This document shows, in pieces, positions 41,662-50,712 of a stretch of DNA of 64,000 nucleotides (position 1 is its first letter; the number at the start of each line of letters is the position of its first letter). The notes under the pieces are model-generated. The model did no database searches, had not been told where the DNA came from, and was given only the letters and a program-made list of their open reading frames with translations. Both the position numbers and the translations under genes were made by a program. This DNA is from CAWGGS01 sp963822095 (GTDB taxonomy: Bacteria; Desulfobacterota; Desulfobulbia; Desulfobulbales; Desulfocapsaceae): positions 1 to 64,000 of the forward strand of contig CAWGGS010000052.1 of NCBI GenBank assembly GCA_963822095.1. Direction: 5' to 3'.

Positions 41662-44600
41662 TTAGTTAACGGAAGCCGTTCGTTCGATTTTTCCCCAGTT
41701 CACAAGTACTCCTTTAGCTGCTTTAAATAAGGATTTCCAAACCACCCAGCTTAACAACGGGCGGTAAATAAAGCGCATGGGGACGGCCAGCCATGCCTGC
41801 CGGACGGGTTCATGCTCCATCAAACAGCCGAGAGCGGCCAAGATAATATCCATCAAGAGAAAGATGGCGAAATAAATATAAAGCGCCGGACTGCTCCAGC
41901 CTAACAGCAATGATAAAATGACTAAGAGGTCGATGATCGGTGCAATTGCTACCAGGATAACTTGAAAAAACCAGATGCCTGGCAGGCTGAAACAACCTAA
42001 AGCTTTATACTGCAGGTTCATGACCATATCTCTGTGTTTCCAGAGGCATTGGATGGTACCGAAACCCCAGCGAAAACGTTGTTTGGCCAGACTGGTAATG
42101 CTTTCAGGTGCTTCGGTAAAGGCCAGGGCATCGGCAACATAGGAGATGAGATGCCCGTACCTCTGCAAACTGATCGTGAGATCCGTGTCTTCGGCAAGAG
42201 TGTCCGTGCTGATTCCCCCCACTTCAAGGACAGCGCTTTTTCTAAGGGCGCTGACAGCACCCGGGACAACGGTTATACAGTTGAGATACTGATATGCCTG
42301 TCGATCAAGGTTGAACCCGCAGATATATTCCAGAGACTGGCAGCGAGCAATAAATGTTCTCAAATTTCCGACCTTAGCCTGTCCGGAAACGGCCGCCACC
42401 CTGTCATCCTGTAATGGTTGCACCAACCTAAAAAGAGTGTCGGGTTGGAATTGTGTGTCGGCATCCAGAGTGACAACTATATCATCGGATATCACATTAA
42501 GGCCATGGCGGAGAGCAAGCGCCTTGCCTTTGTTGTCTTGTCGGATAAGGTGCACTCGTGTTTCCTTGGCAGCGAAAGCCTCGACTACCTCCGATGTTTT
42601 ATCCGTGGAGCCGTCATCGACAATCCAGAGTGAAATTGTTCCCGGGTAGGTTGTGTTCAGTACCGATTGGATTGTCTTGGCAAGCACTTTTTCTTCATTA
42701 TAAGCAGCTATGAGAATGCTTAAAGAGGGGGTGAAGGAGGGCCTTGGGGATGTAGCCCATTTCCTTTGTTGGAGAAGGGCTAAAATACAGACGATGAGTG
42801 TTCGTACAATTACCAGGAGTGTTGAGACGATCATGAAGGCCCAACAGAAGGTTTCAACGAAATGAAAGAGTGTGAACCCACCACCGCTGATAAGACGACT
42901 GAACACATTCTGGTCCTTCTTGACGATTGGCATCAACACTTCCGAGGATTCATGCAGGAGTGTACCTAAGGGAACTACATGATCGTCGCGATCGTAGAGA
43001 TATTCAATGATCAAAGGTAGGGCAGCCACTGTCTGGCTGCGATCTCCACCTGCATCATGCAGGAGAATAACATTGCCACCAAGCTGGCGACCCAGTTTAA
43101 CACGTTCTACTATTTTGCCTACACCCGGCCTGGCCCAATCGTCAGGGTCTATGTCTTCAGCCACGGTTAAATACCCCATATCTTGAACCGTTTTAAGAGG
43201 CAGCACCTCTTCCAGGTTGGAAGGTTTGGAATCTGCATTATACGGGGGCCTGAAAAGAAGTGTCGATCTTCCGGTGATGGTCTCGAGAAGTCTTTGGGTG
43301 GCATTGATTTCCAAACGGATTCGTTCTTTGGAGACGAGAGCAAGATTTGGGTGTGTGTAGGTATGGAGTCCTACTTCGTGTCCTTCTTTGACAATGCGGT
43401 CGACGAGTCCCGGATTCTCCTCCATTTGCATCCCAACCATAAAAAATGCGGCCTTGATCTTGTTTTCTTTCAGGATATCAAGAACCTGCGGAGTCCATTT
43501 GGGGTCGGGACCATCATCGAAAGTGATGGCAACCTGATCGTCTGCTCCATTGCCTTGATGACTGACTGTCAGGTAACTCGGAAATTTTTCATAGGTTTCA
43601 ATAATTTTTCTTGAAGAGTCAACTTCGAGTTTTCGCAGGCCGTCGGACCGTGAGTCTTCGATTGAGAGGAACTCTCCGCTTCCGATCTGGGTAATGCCGT
43701 TGGAGCTGAGAGAGGATATTTGTTCAAGCTCTTGTTGTCCTGTCTCAAAAGGTTCTTTCCTGATCGCCTTCCAGATTCCCGGATCCTCGGAACCTAATTC
43801 AAAAAGGGCGATGCCGCCAACCTGGAGCTTGCGGACAACCTTGAGTTGGTTGATGAAGGTGGCAACATCAAGAAACCAGACAGTGTGCCGGGTTCCGGTA
43901 TCCGAGTAGGAAAAGGAAGGATTATACAAGGGGGCCTCTACCTTGTCGGACTGCAATCCTGCATTGCCGGCTCTGGTCATGACATCGGCAAAACGAATGG
44001 TTTCTGCCTCGGAACTGCCCTTGGCCCAGTCATATCCATAGGATCCTAGCTCCGCTATCCACTGGTCAGGCTTCCCGTAAGCGATCACGGTGTTGAGCCA
44101 TCCTTCGAACCAATCCTGAGAGGCTATCGGACCGGGTGGGTCCGAATCGGAATTCTCATCGTGCAGGACGGCCACGAAGTGATCAATGTCTTCGGAAAGG
44201 GTTTCCAGATCGTAGACCATCAGTTCGCGTCCCATGGGAATACGCAGCCAGACTTCCATGTGTTTTGCATGAAGAGCTGTGGCAATCTTCTGAAGAAGGT
44301 TGGTTATGTTATCCTGGTAGGTCGGGTCTATCCGACCCCAGTCAATCACAACGCCTCCGGCCCCGGCTGCCTCAAGTTGCGCCGTCAAATTATGAATGAA
44401 ATCGGCTCTTCTTTTTTCCGGGCCATTGGCAATCCCTTCAACGGCTTCCGGTTGCCAGGTATCATCATCGGAGAGATTCGTCAATAGCGGCAAGAGGACA
44501 ATTCCATTGGTGCGGGCTATCTTTTGCACGTCAGGATCGGGTTTGGTTTCAAGGGTCCCGGTTCCATCGGTCATGGTCAGCCACTCGGGGCAAATGTGGG

Positions 44601-45057
44601 TCAATTGGCCCACATGCTCTTTTAAGGAGACGAGGCTGTTGGGATCTCCGTCGGCATAAAAACCGAGAATCGGTTTTTTCGGGGGTGGTTTCAGCGGCGG
44701 TTGAATCTGTTGTAGCGGCACCGGCGTCTGAAAGACAGGTATGATGGTTTTCGGATCGGAAGAGGCCCTTTCGTGTCCCATCACGACATGCCCGGTTCGG
44801 GAAAATCTCATCCAGAGTGGTTTCGATGGGGTTTTGAATGACGAGGGATTATCCTTGCCCATGACCTTCAATCTTTCCTTGAGGAGTTGAACCGAGGGAG
44901 GAAGGTGAAGTTTCTCTACAACGAAAAGTGACTGTACGAACAGCGTCGTGCCAATCAAAAACAGGGCAGCGAATATGAGAATGCCCAGGCGGACCTTGGG
45001 CCATCGTTTTCCCTGGGTATCCAGGAAAACGAAATTACTGTCGTTTATGTGTGACAT
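41662..45057 (-). CDS. Three-domain GH18-like/polysaccharide deacetylase/GT2 synthase
   Basis: An 1131-residue membrane protein. After an N-terminal membrane anchor (about 22-48) comes a GH18-like domain (about 128-435) whose catalytic DxxDxDxE region reads GVVIDWGRID at 235-244, placing Gly241 where the acid Glu should be. A NodB deacetylase domain follows with FDDGPD (513-518), HTYTH (565-569), RPPY (603-606) and LLHD (665-668). Membrane helices near 728-765 lead to a processive GT2 domain with DDGS (814-817), DAD (865-867), ED (956-957) and QRFRW (993-997), then C-terminal helices. It likely polymerises and N-deacetylates an N-acetylhexosamine polymer, as PgaC/PgaB-type systems do, in one polypeptide. 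Confidence 0.9.
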   Translation of the reverse strand: MSHINDSNFVFLDTQGKRWPKVRLGILIFAALFLIGTTLFVQSLFVVEKLHLPPSVQLLKERLKVMGKDNPSSFKTPSKPLWMRFSRTGHVVMGHERASSDPKTIIPVFQTPVPLQQIQPPLKPPPKKPILGFYADGDPNSLVSLKEHVGQLTHICPEWLTMTDGTGTLETKPDPDVQKIARTNGIVLLPLLTNLSDDDTWQPEAVEGIANGPEKRRADFIHNLTAQLEAAGAGGVVIDWGRIDPTYQDNITNLLQKIATALHAKHMEVWLRIPMGRELMVYDLETLSEDIDHFVAVLHDENSDSDPPGPIASQDWFEGWLNTVIAYGKPDQWIAELGSYGYDWAKGSSEAETIRFADVMTRAGNAGLQSDKVEAPLYNPSFSYSDTGTRHTVWFLDVATFINQLKVVRKLQVGGIALFELGSEDPGIWKAIRKEPFETGQQELEQISSLSSNGITQIGSGEFLSIEDSRSDGLRKLEVDSSRKIIETYEKFPSYLTVSHQGNGADDQVAITFDDGPDPKWTPQVLDILKENKIKAAFFMVGMQMEENPGLVDRIVKEGHEVGLHTYTHPNLALVSKERIRLEINATQRLLETITGRSTLLFRPPYNADSKPSNLEEVLPLKTVQDMGYLTVAEDIDPDDWARPGVGKIVERVKLGRQLGGNVILLHDAGGDRSQTVAALPLIIEYLYDRDDHVVPLGTLLHESSEVLMPIVKKDQNVFSRLISGGGFTLFHFVETFCWAFMIVSTLLVIVRTLIVCILALLQQRKWATSPRPSFTPSLSILIAAYNEEKVLAKTIQSVLNTTYPGTISLWIVDDGSTDKTSEVVEAFAAKETRVHLIRQDNKGKALALRHGLNVISDDIVVTLDADTQFQPDTLFRLVQPLQDDRVAAVSGQAKVGNLRTFIARCQSLEYICGFNLDRQAYQYLNCITVVPGAVSALRKSAVLEVGGISTDTLAEDTDLTISLQRYGHLISYVADALAFTEAPESITSLAKQRFRWGFGTIQCLWKHRDMVMNLQYKALGCFSLPGIWFFQVILVAIAPIIDLLVILSLLLGWSSPALYIYFAIFLLMDIILAALGCLMEHEPVRQAWLAVPMRFIYRPLLSWVVWKSLFKAAKGVLVNWGKIERTASVN

Positions 45058-45345
45058 CAGAAGAAGATGCAGACCAGGAAAACCAGTCGGAGGGTCCGGG
45101 GATCATCGTTTTGGCCTAAGAAATCCCGTTGCCGGAAGAAATTGATCTCTGGTAGAAAAAAAATGACTGGAAGGATATGAATGGCACGCTGATCATAGTT
45201 ACGCCGGGTATTTGTGACGGGAAAAGAGTTTTCAGGTTCATGATCCTTGATTATTGGCCTATTATATTATCTGATGGTAACATTAACACCACTATTTTTC
45301 TTTTGAGAGAAAATTGATGTCTTCTTATGAATTGTTGAGGAACGT

Positions 45346-46257
45346 ATGCGTAATGGTAATAAAATAAAGCAAGAGTGGTATAAAATATCCATTGAGGCTG
45401 ATCCGGTCCTTGTTGATGCCTTTGGAGACTTTCTGGTGGGGATAACAGGGGTCGAAGTGGAAATATCCATTGAGGATGAACAGCCTCTTACCACCATAAA
45501 TGCATTTTTGCAAAAAAATTACGGAGAGGAGGCCCGGTACCGGGACGCATTGGAGAAAATTTCCGGGTATGCAAAAGATTTGGCGGATATTTTTCAGGTT
45601 CCCGTACCACAGATTAAGAGTTCGATCATCGAGGATCAGGATTGGGCAAATTCCTGGAAGGAACATTTCAAGCCTTTTGCCATAGTTCCGGGTCTGGTAA
45701 TCAAACCCACCTGGGAGGAGTATCAAGGTATAAAGGATGAAAAGGTAATTGAAATGGATCCGGGCATGGCCTTTGGGACAGGCCATCATGCCACCACCTC
45801 ATTATCGCTAGAGCTTCTAAAAAGCTCTCTTTTGGGAACACGCCGGGCGAGTGTCCTCGATGTCGGTACCGGAACAGGCATTCTCGGTATGGCGGCGGCC
45901 TTGTTTGGGGCCCAACGGGTAATCGGTATTGATAATGACCCGGAGGCTGTGGCGGCGGCTTCCCAAAACATTCAGCGGAACGGACTGGAGAAAAAGATGC
46001 AGGTCTTGCCTACTCCACTCGGGAATGTTCAGGGGCCTTTTTCCCTGGTTGTCGCCAATATCATACACAATGTACTAATCGACCTGGCCGATGATCTCGT
46101 GCGACAGGTAGTAAAAGGCGGACACCTGATTCTCTCAGGCATATTGACTGGTGAACAGAGTGAACACATAGAGAGGTTTTTTACCGGGAGAGGTCTGTGC
46201 CTTAAGCAACACCTTCAAAAAAAGGAGTGGTCGGCTCTGCTCTTCAAAAATTCGTAG
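45346..46257 (+). CDS. prmA: Ribosomal protein L11 methyltransferase
   Basis: SAM-dependent enzyme that trimethylates L11. The 303-residue protein has an N-terminal substrate-binding domain (YKISIEADPVLVDAF) and a methyltransferase domain with DPGMAFGTGHHATT, a hallmark of PrmA, then LDVGTGTGILGMAA and the VVANIIHNVL catalytic motif. A GAGG site precedes the ATG. It is divergent from the synthase gene; the 288-bp gap between them has no gene. Pyruvate kinase follows after 74 bp. Confidence 0.92.
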   Translation: MRNGNKIKQEWYKISIEADPVLVDAFGDFLVGITGVEVEISIEDEQPLTTINAFLQKNYGEEARYRDALEKISGYAKDLADIFQVPVPQIKSSIIEDQDWANSWKEHFKPFAIVPGLVIKPTWEEYQGIKDEKVIEMDPGMAFGTGHHATTSLSLELLKSSLLGTRRASVLDVGTGTGILGMAAALFGAQRVIGIDNDPEAVAAASQNIQRNGLEKKMQVLPTPLGNVQGPFSLVVANIIHNVLIDLADDLVRQVVKGGHLILSGILTGEQSEHIERFFTGRGLCLKQHLQKKEWSALLFKNS

Positions 46258-46331
46258 AGGAGGCGACAATGATCAGCCTGCCAATTGCCCCTCGATCCCG
46301 TGATAATTATTGCAAACATAAGGATTAACCT

Positions 46332-47744
46332 ATGAAAAAGACAAAGATTATTGCAACAATCTCTGATGAGATGTGCGATGTTCCACTCCTTTCCCGGATG
46401 CATCAGGCCGGTATGGATGTGGTCAGACTGAATACTGCCCACCAGTCCACTGAAAATGCGTTGACCGTTATCAAAAACGTTCGAATGGTATCGGAAAACA
46501 TTGCCATTATGGTGGATACCAAGGGGCCGGAAATCAGGACCACGGCTGCCCAAGATGATATTCCGGTGAAAACAGGCCAGATGATTGCGATAAAGGGAGA
46601 TAAGAATTGCACATGCACACCGGAATGTATCTGCGTAACCTATAACCGGTTTGTCGATGACCTCTCCGTCGGGGATAGAATTCTGATTGATGACGGCGAA
46701 ATAGAGCTTGAGGTTCTGGATAAATTTCCCGATAAGTTGATGTGTGAGGTGAAAAATAACGGCTTCATCAAGGGAAAAAAGAGCATCAATCTGCCATCCG
46801 TAAAGGCCCGGGATCTTCCGGCATTAACCGAAAAAGACAGGGGCTTTATTGAATTTGCCATGGAACAGGACATCGATTTCATTGCCCACTCCTTCGTCCG
46901 CAGTAAAAAAGATGTCCTTGCCATTCAGAAAATCTTGGACGCCGGGCAGAGTGCAATCAAGATCATTGCCAAGATTGAAAATCAGGAAGGGGTCGATAAT
47001 ATCGACGAAATTCTTGACCATGTCTATGGAATCATGGTGGCTCGCGGTGATCTGGCCATCGAGATTCCTGCCGAGAAGATCCCGATTATCCAGAAAAGGA
47101 TTGTAAAAAAATGCATCGAGCGACGAAAGCCGGTTATCATCGCCACTCAGATGCTGCAGTCCATGATAGACTCGCCTCGTCCGACCCGGGCCGAGGTCTC
47201 TGATGTTGCCAATGCCTGTCTTGATCATACCGATGCCGTCATGCTTTCCGGTGAAACAGCCTTCGGTAAATATCCGTTGGAGTCGGTTAAAATGATGGCA
47301 AGGATTGCCGAAGAGGTGGAGTCCAGTCTCAGCACATTTACCGATTCCCCGTACGAATCCACCAAAAATGTCACCAGTTATCTGGCTAAGTCTGCAGTAA
47401 AGGCATCGCTGCGCTTGAAAACCAAGGCCTTGATCGCCGACACCATAAGCGGCAAGACAATTCTCAGTCTTGTCGCCTATCGAGGGGAAAACCTTATCTA
47501 TGCCCAATGTTACAGCAAGCGGGTTATGCGGGAGTTGACCCTGTCTTTCGGGGTACACGCCTCTTTCATGGAAAGGGATCTTTCCTCCCATGAGTTTCTG
47601 CATGCAGCCCTCAGTCAGCTTGTGGCCAACGGTTTTCTTACCGAAGAGAGCCTTATAACGGTCCTGGCAGGAAATTTCGGTTCCGATAACGGGGCCTCCT
47701 ATGTCGAAATCAGCACCGTTAAAAACCTCCTTAAGCGGAGATAG
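46332..47744 (+). CDS. pyk: Pyruvate kinase, divergent type
   Basis: Makes pyruvate and ATP from phosphoenolpyruvate and ADP. The 470-residue protein has DTKGPEIRTT, KIENQEGVDNIDEI, MVARGDLAIEI, the IATQMLQSMI...PTRAEVSDVANACLDHTDAVMLSGETAFGKYP core and a C-terminal effector-type domain. The N-terminus is unusual: KIIATISDEMCDVPLL replaces the common KTKIVCTIGPAS-like start, and RLNTAHQ stands for the usual RxNFSHG. A cysteine-rich loop, NCTCTPECICVTY near residue 96, sits in the B domain. I recall this variant pattern from Bacteroidota-type enzymes. AAGGA precedes the ATG by 7 bp. Confidence 0.9.
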   Translation: MKKTKIIATISDEMCDVPLLSRMHQAGMDVVRLNTAHQSTENALTVIKNVRMVSENIAIMVDTKGPEIRTTAAQDDIPVKTGQMIAIKGDKNCTCTPECICVTYNRFVDDLSVGDRILIDDGEIELEVLDKFPDKLMCEVKNNGFIKGKKSINLPSVKARDLPALTEKDRGFIEFAMEQDIDFIAHSFVRSKKDVLAIQKILDAGQSAIKIIAKIENQEGVDNIDEILDHVYGIMVARGDLAIEIPAEKIPIIQKRIVKKCIERRKPVIIATQMLQSMIDSPRPTRAEVSDVANACLDHTDAVMLSGETAFGKYPLESVKMMARIAEEVESSLSTFTDSPYESTKNVTSYLAKSAVKASLRLKTKALIADTISGKTILSLVAYRGENLIYAQCYSKRVMRELTLSFGVHASFMERDLSSHEFLHAALSQLVANGFLTEESLITVLAGNFGSDNGASYVEISTVKNLLKRR

Positions 47745-47761
47745 CGGACGAACGTCTTTTC

Positions 47762-48637
47762 TTATCTACAGAGAGAATCGATAAAGGCCTCGGCGGCGAT
47801 GGAAAGCGGTAGGTTTTTGGGCATGACGATTCCCACAGCCCTTGGAGGGATGGCCGGGATTGTCGGGATTTCCCTGAGTTGGCCGCTTTTCAGTTCCTCT
47901 TTGACGAAGTTCTTGATCACCAGAGCCACACCCAGGCCTATTTTGGCAAATTCTATCAGAAAATCCATGCTGCCGATCTCGATTTCCGGTTGCAATGTTA
48001 CCTGGTTTTCGGACAGGAAGTCATCGATCAGCGCACGGGTGACATTGTCTTTTTCAAGTATCATCAGCGGATAACCGGCCAATGATTGCAATGGTATCGG
48101 TCCTTGCAGATCGGGATGACACCGCCCGACAACAAAAATATCCTTGATGTTCAGAAGTTCATGGTAGGTGAAGCGAGACCGGTCTTTTGGGATACTGATG
48201 ATACCGAAATCGATGAGCCCCTGTTCCAGCATCTGTAATGTCTGCTGTGAGGTCCGGTTGATGATGGTGATCCGGATGCCGGGATAGTCTTGGTGGAATT
48301 TTTCCAGATGGGAAAGAAAGTAGTACCGGCAAAGGGTATTGCTGATACCCACTTTAACCAACCCATACTCCCTGTTCCGGACCTTTTTCAACACCTGCTC
48401 ACCGTTTTGCAGGTATTCCATGCCGCTTGCCACATAGTCAAAAAGAATCCGGCCTTCGGTCGAAAGCTGCATGCCTTTTGAACTGCGGGCAAAAAGTGTG
48501 CACCCGATGAGATCCTCAAGCTTTTTAATGGATTTGCTGACGGCCGGCTGACTGACATGGAGGGAGTTGGCCGCAGCGGAGACCGTGCCGTATTTTGCGA
48601 CCGTGTGGAAGATCCTATAGAGTTCCGTGTCGATCAT
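47762..48637 (-). CDS. LysR-family transcriptional regulator
   Basis: A 291-residue regulator. The N-terminal winged helix-turn-helix (about 3-62) has FHTVAKYGTVSAAANSLHVSQPAVSKSIKKLE, and the rest is a LysR-type effector-binding domain (from about residue 90). It is divergent from leuC-like genes and probably controls them and itself. A perfect 15-bp palindrome with T-N11-A form lies 3 bp before its start and covers its GAGG ribosome-binding site. The effector is unknown; an intermediate of the adjacent dehydratase pathway is the natural guess. Confidence 0.9.
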   Translation of the reverse strand: MIDTELYRIFHTVAKYGTVSAAANSLHVSQPAVSKSIKKLEDLIGCTLFARSSKGMQLSTEGRILFDYVASGMEYLQNGEQVLKKVRNREYGLVKVGISNTLCRYYFLSHLEKFHQDYPGIRITIINRTSQQTLQMLEQGLIDFGIISIPKDRSRFTYHELLNIKDIFVVGRCHPDLQGPIPLQSLAGYPLMILEKDNVTRALIDDFLSENQVTLQPEIEIGSMDFLIEFAKIGLGVALVIKNFVKEELKSGQLREIPTIPAIPPRAVGIVMPKNLPLSIAAEAFIDSLCR

Positions 48638-48640
48638 TAT

Positions 48641-48655
48641 ATAACCTCAGGTTAT
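48641..48655. promoter_or_regulatory. LysR-type operator palindrome
   Basis: ATAACCTCAGGTTAT is a perfect palindrome around a central C and contains a T-N11-A box. It overlaps the LysR ribosome-binding site. A related half-site AGGTTAT recurs at 48738-48744, nearer leuC, which is consistent with recognition and activation sites of a LysR regulator. Confidence 0.65.
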
Positions 48656-48813
48656 TATAGATATGAGAAAGATGTATTTCACTTATATCTCAGGGGCTGC
48701 TATACAGACAAGAAGAAAACGACGGACGCGTTGTTTTAGGTTATAGACCGGATCCCTGAACCCGGGTGGGACCATGGTCTGATGGGTAATTCACATTCTT
48801 TCAGGAGGAAAAA

Positions 48814-50067
48814 ATGAACGTCATAGAGAAAATTCTTGCCGCCCATAGCTGTGAAGCCGAGCTCCATCCGGGAAAGATTGTCGATGTCTCACTCGATGCG
48901 GTCATGGCAAACGATGCCACGGCCTGTCTGGCCATCGACATCTTCAAGGAACAGATTGGAGCCGAAAGGGTTTTCGACCCGGAAAAGGTTATTTTAATCA
49001 TGGATCACTATACTCCGAGCAGTTCAATTGCCGCTGCTGATTCCCATAATAAAATGCGTGACTTTGCAAAGGAACAGGGTCTCCCCTATGTTTACGACGG
49101 TGTGGGAGTATGCCACCAGCTGATGATGGAGCATCATGTCGTACCCGGTCAAGTGGTCATCGGCGCCGATTCTCATACCTGTAGCTATGGGGCTTTAGGG
49201 GTCTTGGCCACCGGGATGGGATCCACCGATGTGGCGGTGGCCTGGAGTCAGGGGCGGATCTGGATGAAAGTGCCCGAGGGTATAAGCATTCATGTAACGG
49301 GCAAGTGGCCGAAGGGTGTCTATGCCAAGGATTTGATCCTTCGGATCGTGGGCGACCTAACTGCCGGCGGCGCAACGTATAGGGCGATTTGCTTCAAAGG
49401 AGCTGCCATCGAAGCCCTTGGCATGGCCGAGCGGATGACCCTTGCCAATATGGTAATCGAGGCCGGGGCCAAATTCGCCTATATCCAGCCGGATGAAAAA
49501 ACCCGTGCCTATCTTGAACAGATGGATAGGCAGGAATACTTGGTATATGAAGACGACGAAGATGCTGTCTATGAACAAACACTCGATTTTGATATCGGCC
49601 ACCTCGAACCGCAGATCGCCTATCCGCACAGCGTGGACAATGTAAAAGACCTCTTCGAATTTAAGGGATTGCCTCTCAATGAACTTTTTCTGGGGGCCTG
49701 CACCAACGGCAGATATGAGGATCTGGAGGTTGCAGCTTCAGTCCTGAAGGGCCGTAAGGTTGCAAAAGGCGTGCGTTTTCTGATCACCCCGGCATCGACG
49801 AATGTCTATCTGCGAGCCGTCAAGTCGGGTCTTATTTCCGTACTGGTCGAGAGCGGCGCGATGATCGGAACCCCTGGATGCAGTGCCTGTTTCGGCGGTA
49901 CAGGCGGGATTCTCGGTAAAAATGAGCGGCTTTTATCGACGGCAAACAGGAATTTTCGCGGTCGGGTCGGAAGCCCGGAAAGCGAAATCTATCTGGCGAG
50001 TCCGGCCACTGTTGCGGCCTCTGCTCTTACCGGCTGTATAACTGATCCGAGGGAGGTTCTGCAATGA
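48814..50067 (+). CDS. LeuC-type aconitase-family dehydratase large subunit
   Basis: A 417-residue member of the aconitase/3-isopropylmalate dehydratase large-subunit family, in the short archaeal-like type. It holds the [4Fe-4S] ligands in LGACTNGRYED and TPGCSACFGG, the VIGADSHTCSYGALGVLATG segment and MDHYTPSSS near residue 70. Partner leuD overlaps by 4 bp. No leuA or leuB is nearby and a dedicated LysR regulator faces it, so besides 3-isopropylmalate dehydratase, homoaconitase, citraconate hydratase or 2,3-dimethylmalate dehydratase are possible. The AGGAGGAAAAA site is very strong, suggesting high expression. Confidence 0.88.
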   Translation: MNVIEKILAAHSCEAELHPGKIVDVSLDAVMANDATACLAIDIFKEQIGAERVFDPEKVILIMDHYTPSSSIAAADSHNKMRDFAKEQGLPYVYDGVGVCHQLMMEHHVVPGQVVIGADSHTCSYGALGVLATGMGSTDVAVAWSQGRIWMKVPEGISIHVTGKWPKGVYAKDLILRIVGDLTAGGATYRAICFKGAAIEALGMAERMTLANMVIEAGAKFAYIQPDEKTRAYLEQMDRQEYLVYEDDEDAVYEQTLDFDIGHLEPQIAYPHSVDNVKDLFEFKGLPLNELFLGACTNGRYEDLEVAASVLKGRKVAKGVRFLITPASTNVYLRAVKSGLISVLVESGAMIGTPGCSACFGGTGGILGKNERLLSTANRNFRGRVGSPESEIYLASPATVAASALTGCITDPREVLQ

Positions 50068-50546
50068 TACAGGGGAAAGCAATTGTGTTTACGGACAATA
50101 TCGATACGGACCAGATCATAGGAGCCCATCTCCTCAGCTTGCCTTCTATTTCGGAAATGGCTCCTTTTACATTTGAGCATCATCCGCACTTTGTAACCGA
50201 GTTTGCCAGGGGGGATATCCTGGTCGGCGGGAAAAATTTCGGGTGCGGGTCATCCCGCGAACAGGCTCCGGCGGTTCTGAAGGAGCGCGGGGTTGCGGCA
50301 ATTGTTGCCAAGAGTTTTGCCCGGATCTTTTTTCGCAATGCGGTCAACCTTGGTCTGCCGGTGATCGTTTGTTCTAAGACAGAAGAGCTAAGGGATTTTA
50401 CAAAATTGGAGATAGCGGGTGATCGACTCCTTGATCTGGGGACCGGACGTGCATACGCAATCCAACCACTGCCCCCGTTTATACAGTCTCTGGTCGATGA
50501 CGGTGGAATTATAGCCCATCTTCGGAGAAAGGGCAAAACGGCTTAA
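50064..50546 (+). CDS. LeuD-type aconitase-family dehydratase small subunit
   Basis: The swivelling small subunit that completes the active site of the LeuC-type protein. The 160-residue protein has DNIDTDQIIGAH near the N-terminus and GKNFGCGSSREQAP with AIVAKSFARIFFRNAVNLGLP, all typical of LeuD/HacB-like proteins. It overlaps its large-subunit gene by 4 bp (ATGA). Substrate is unresolved for the reasons given for the large subunit. A gene-free stretch of 166 bp separates it from the next gene. Confidence 0.88.
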   Translation: MIQGKAIVFTDNIDTDQIIGAHLLSLPSISEMAPFTFEHHPHFVTEFARGDILVGGKNFGCGSSREQAPAVLKERGVAAIVAKSFARIFFRNAVNLGLPVIVCSKTEELRDFTKLEIAGDRLLDLGTGRAYAIQPLPPFIQSLVDDGGIIAHLRRKGKTA

Positions 50547-50712
50547 GGTGATTGAGACATTTCGAGTGGTATCTTCTATCGGTGAGTTGAAACTGTGAGC
50601 GGAATAGGATAGGTTTGGCTTGGGTAAATGCCCCCCAAGGGTCGCAAAGGACCTTGAGGCAAGATATCGAAGGACACTCCCTGGTCGGCAGAAGGGGGCG
50701 GAGAATCAGACC

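Noticed and set aside
45181..45210. TGGCAC-like element suggesting a sigma-54 promoter before prmA
   Set aside because: The matching TTGC element is absent at the required spacing.
46824..47603. 259-residue minus-strand frame
   Set aside because: It lies inside the pyruvate kinase gene, which has all core motifs on the plus strand.
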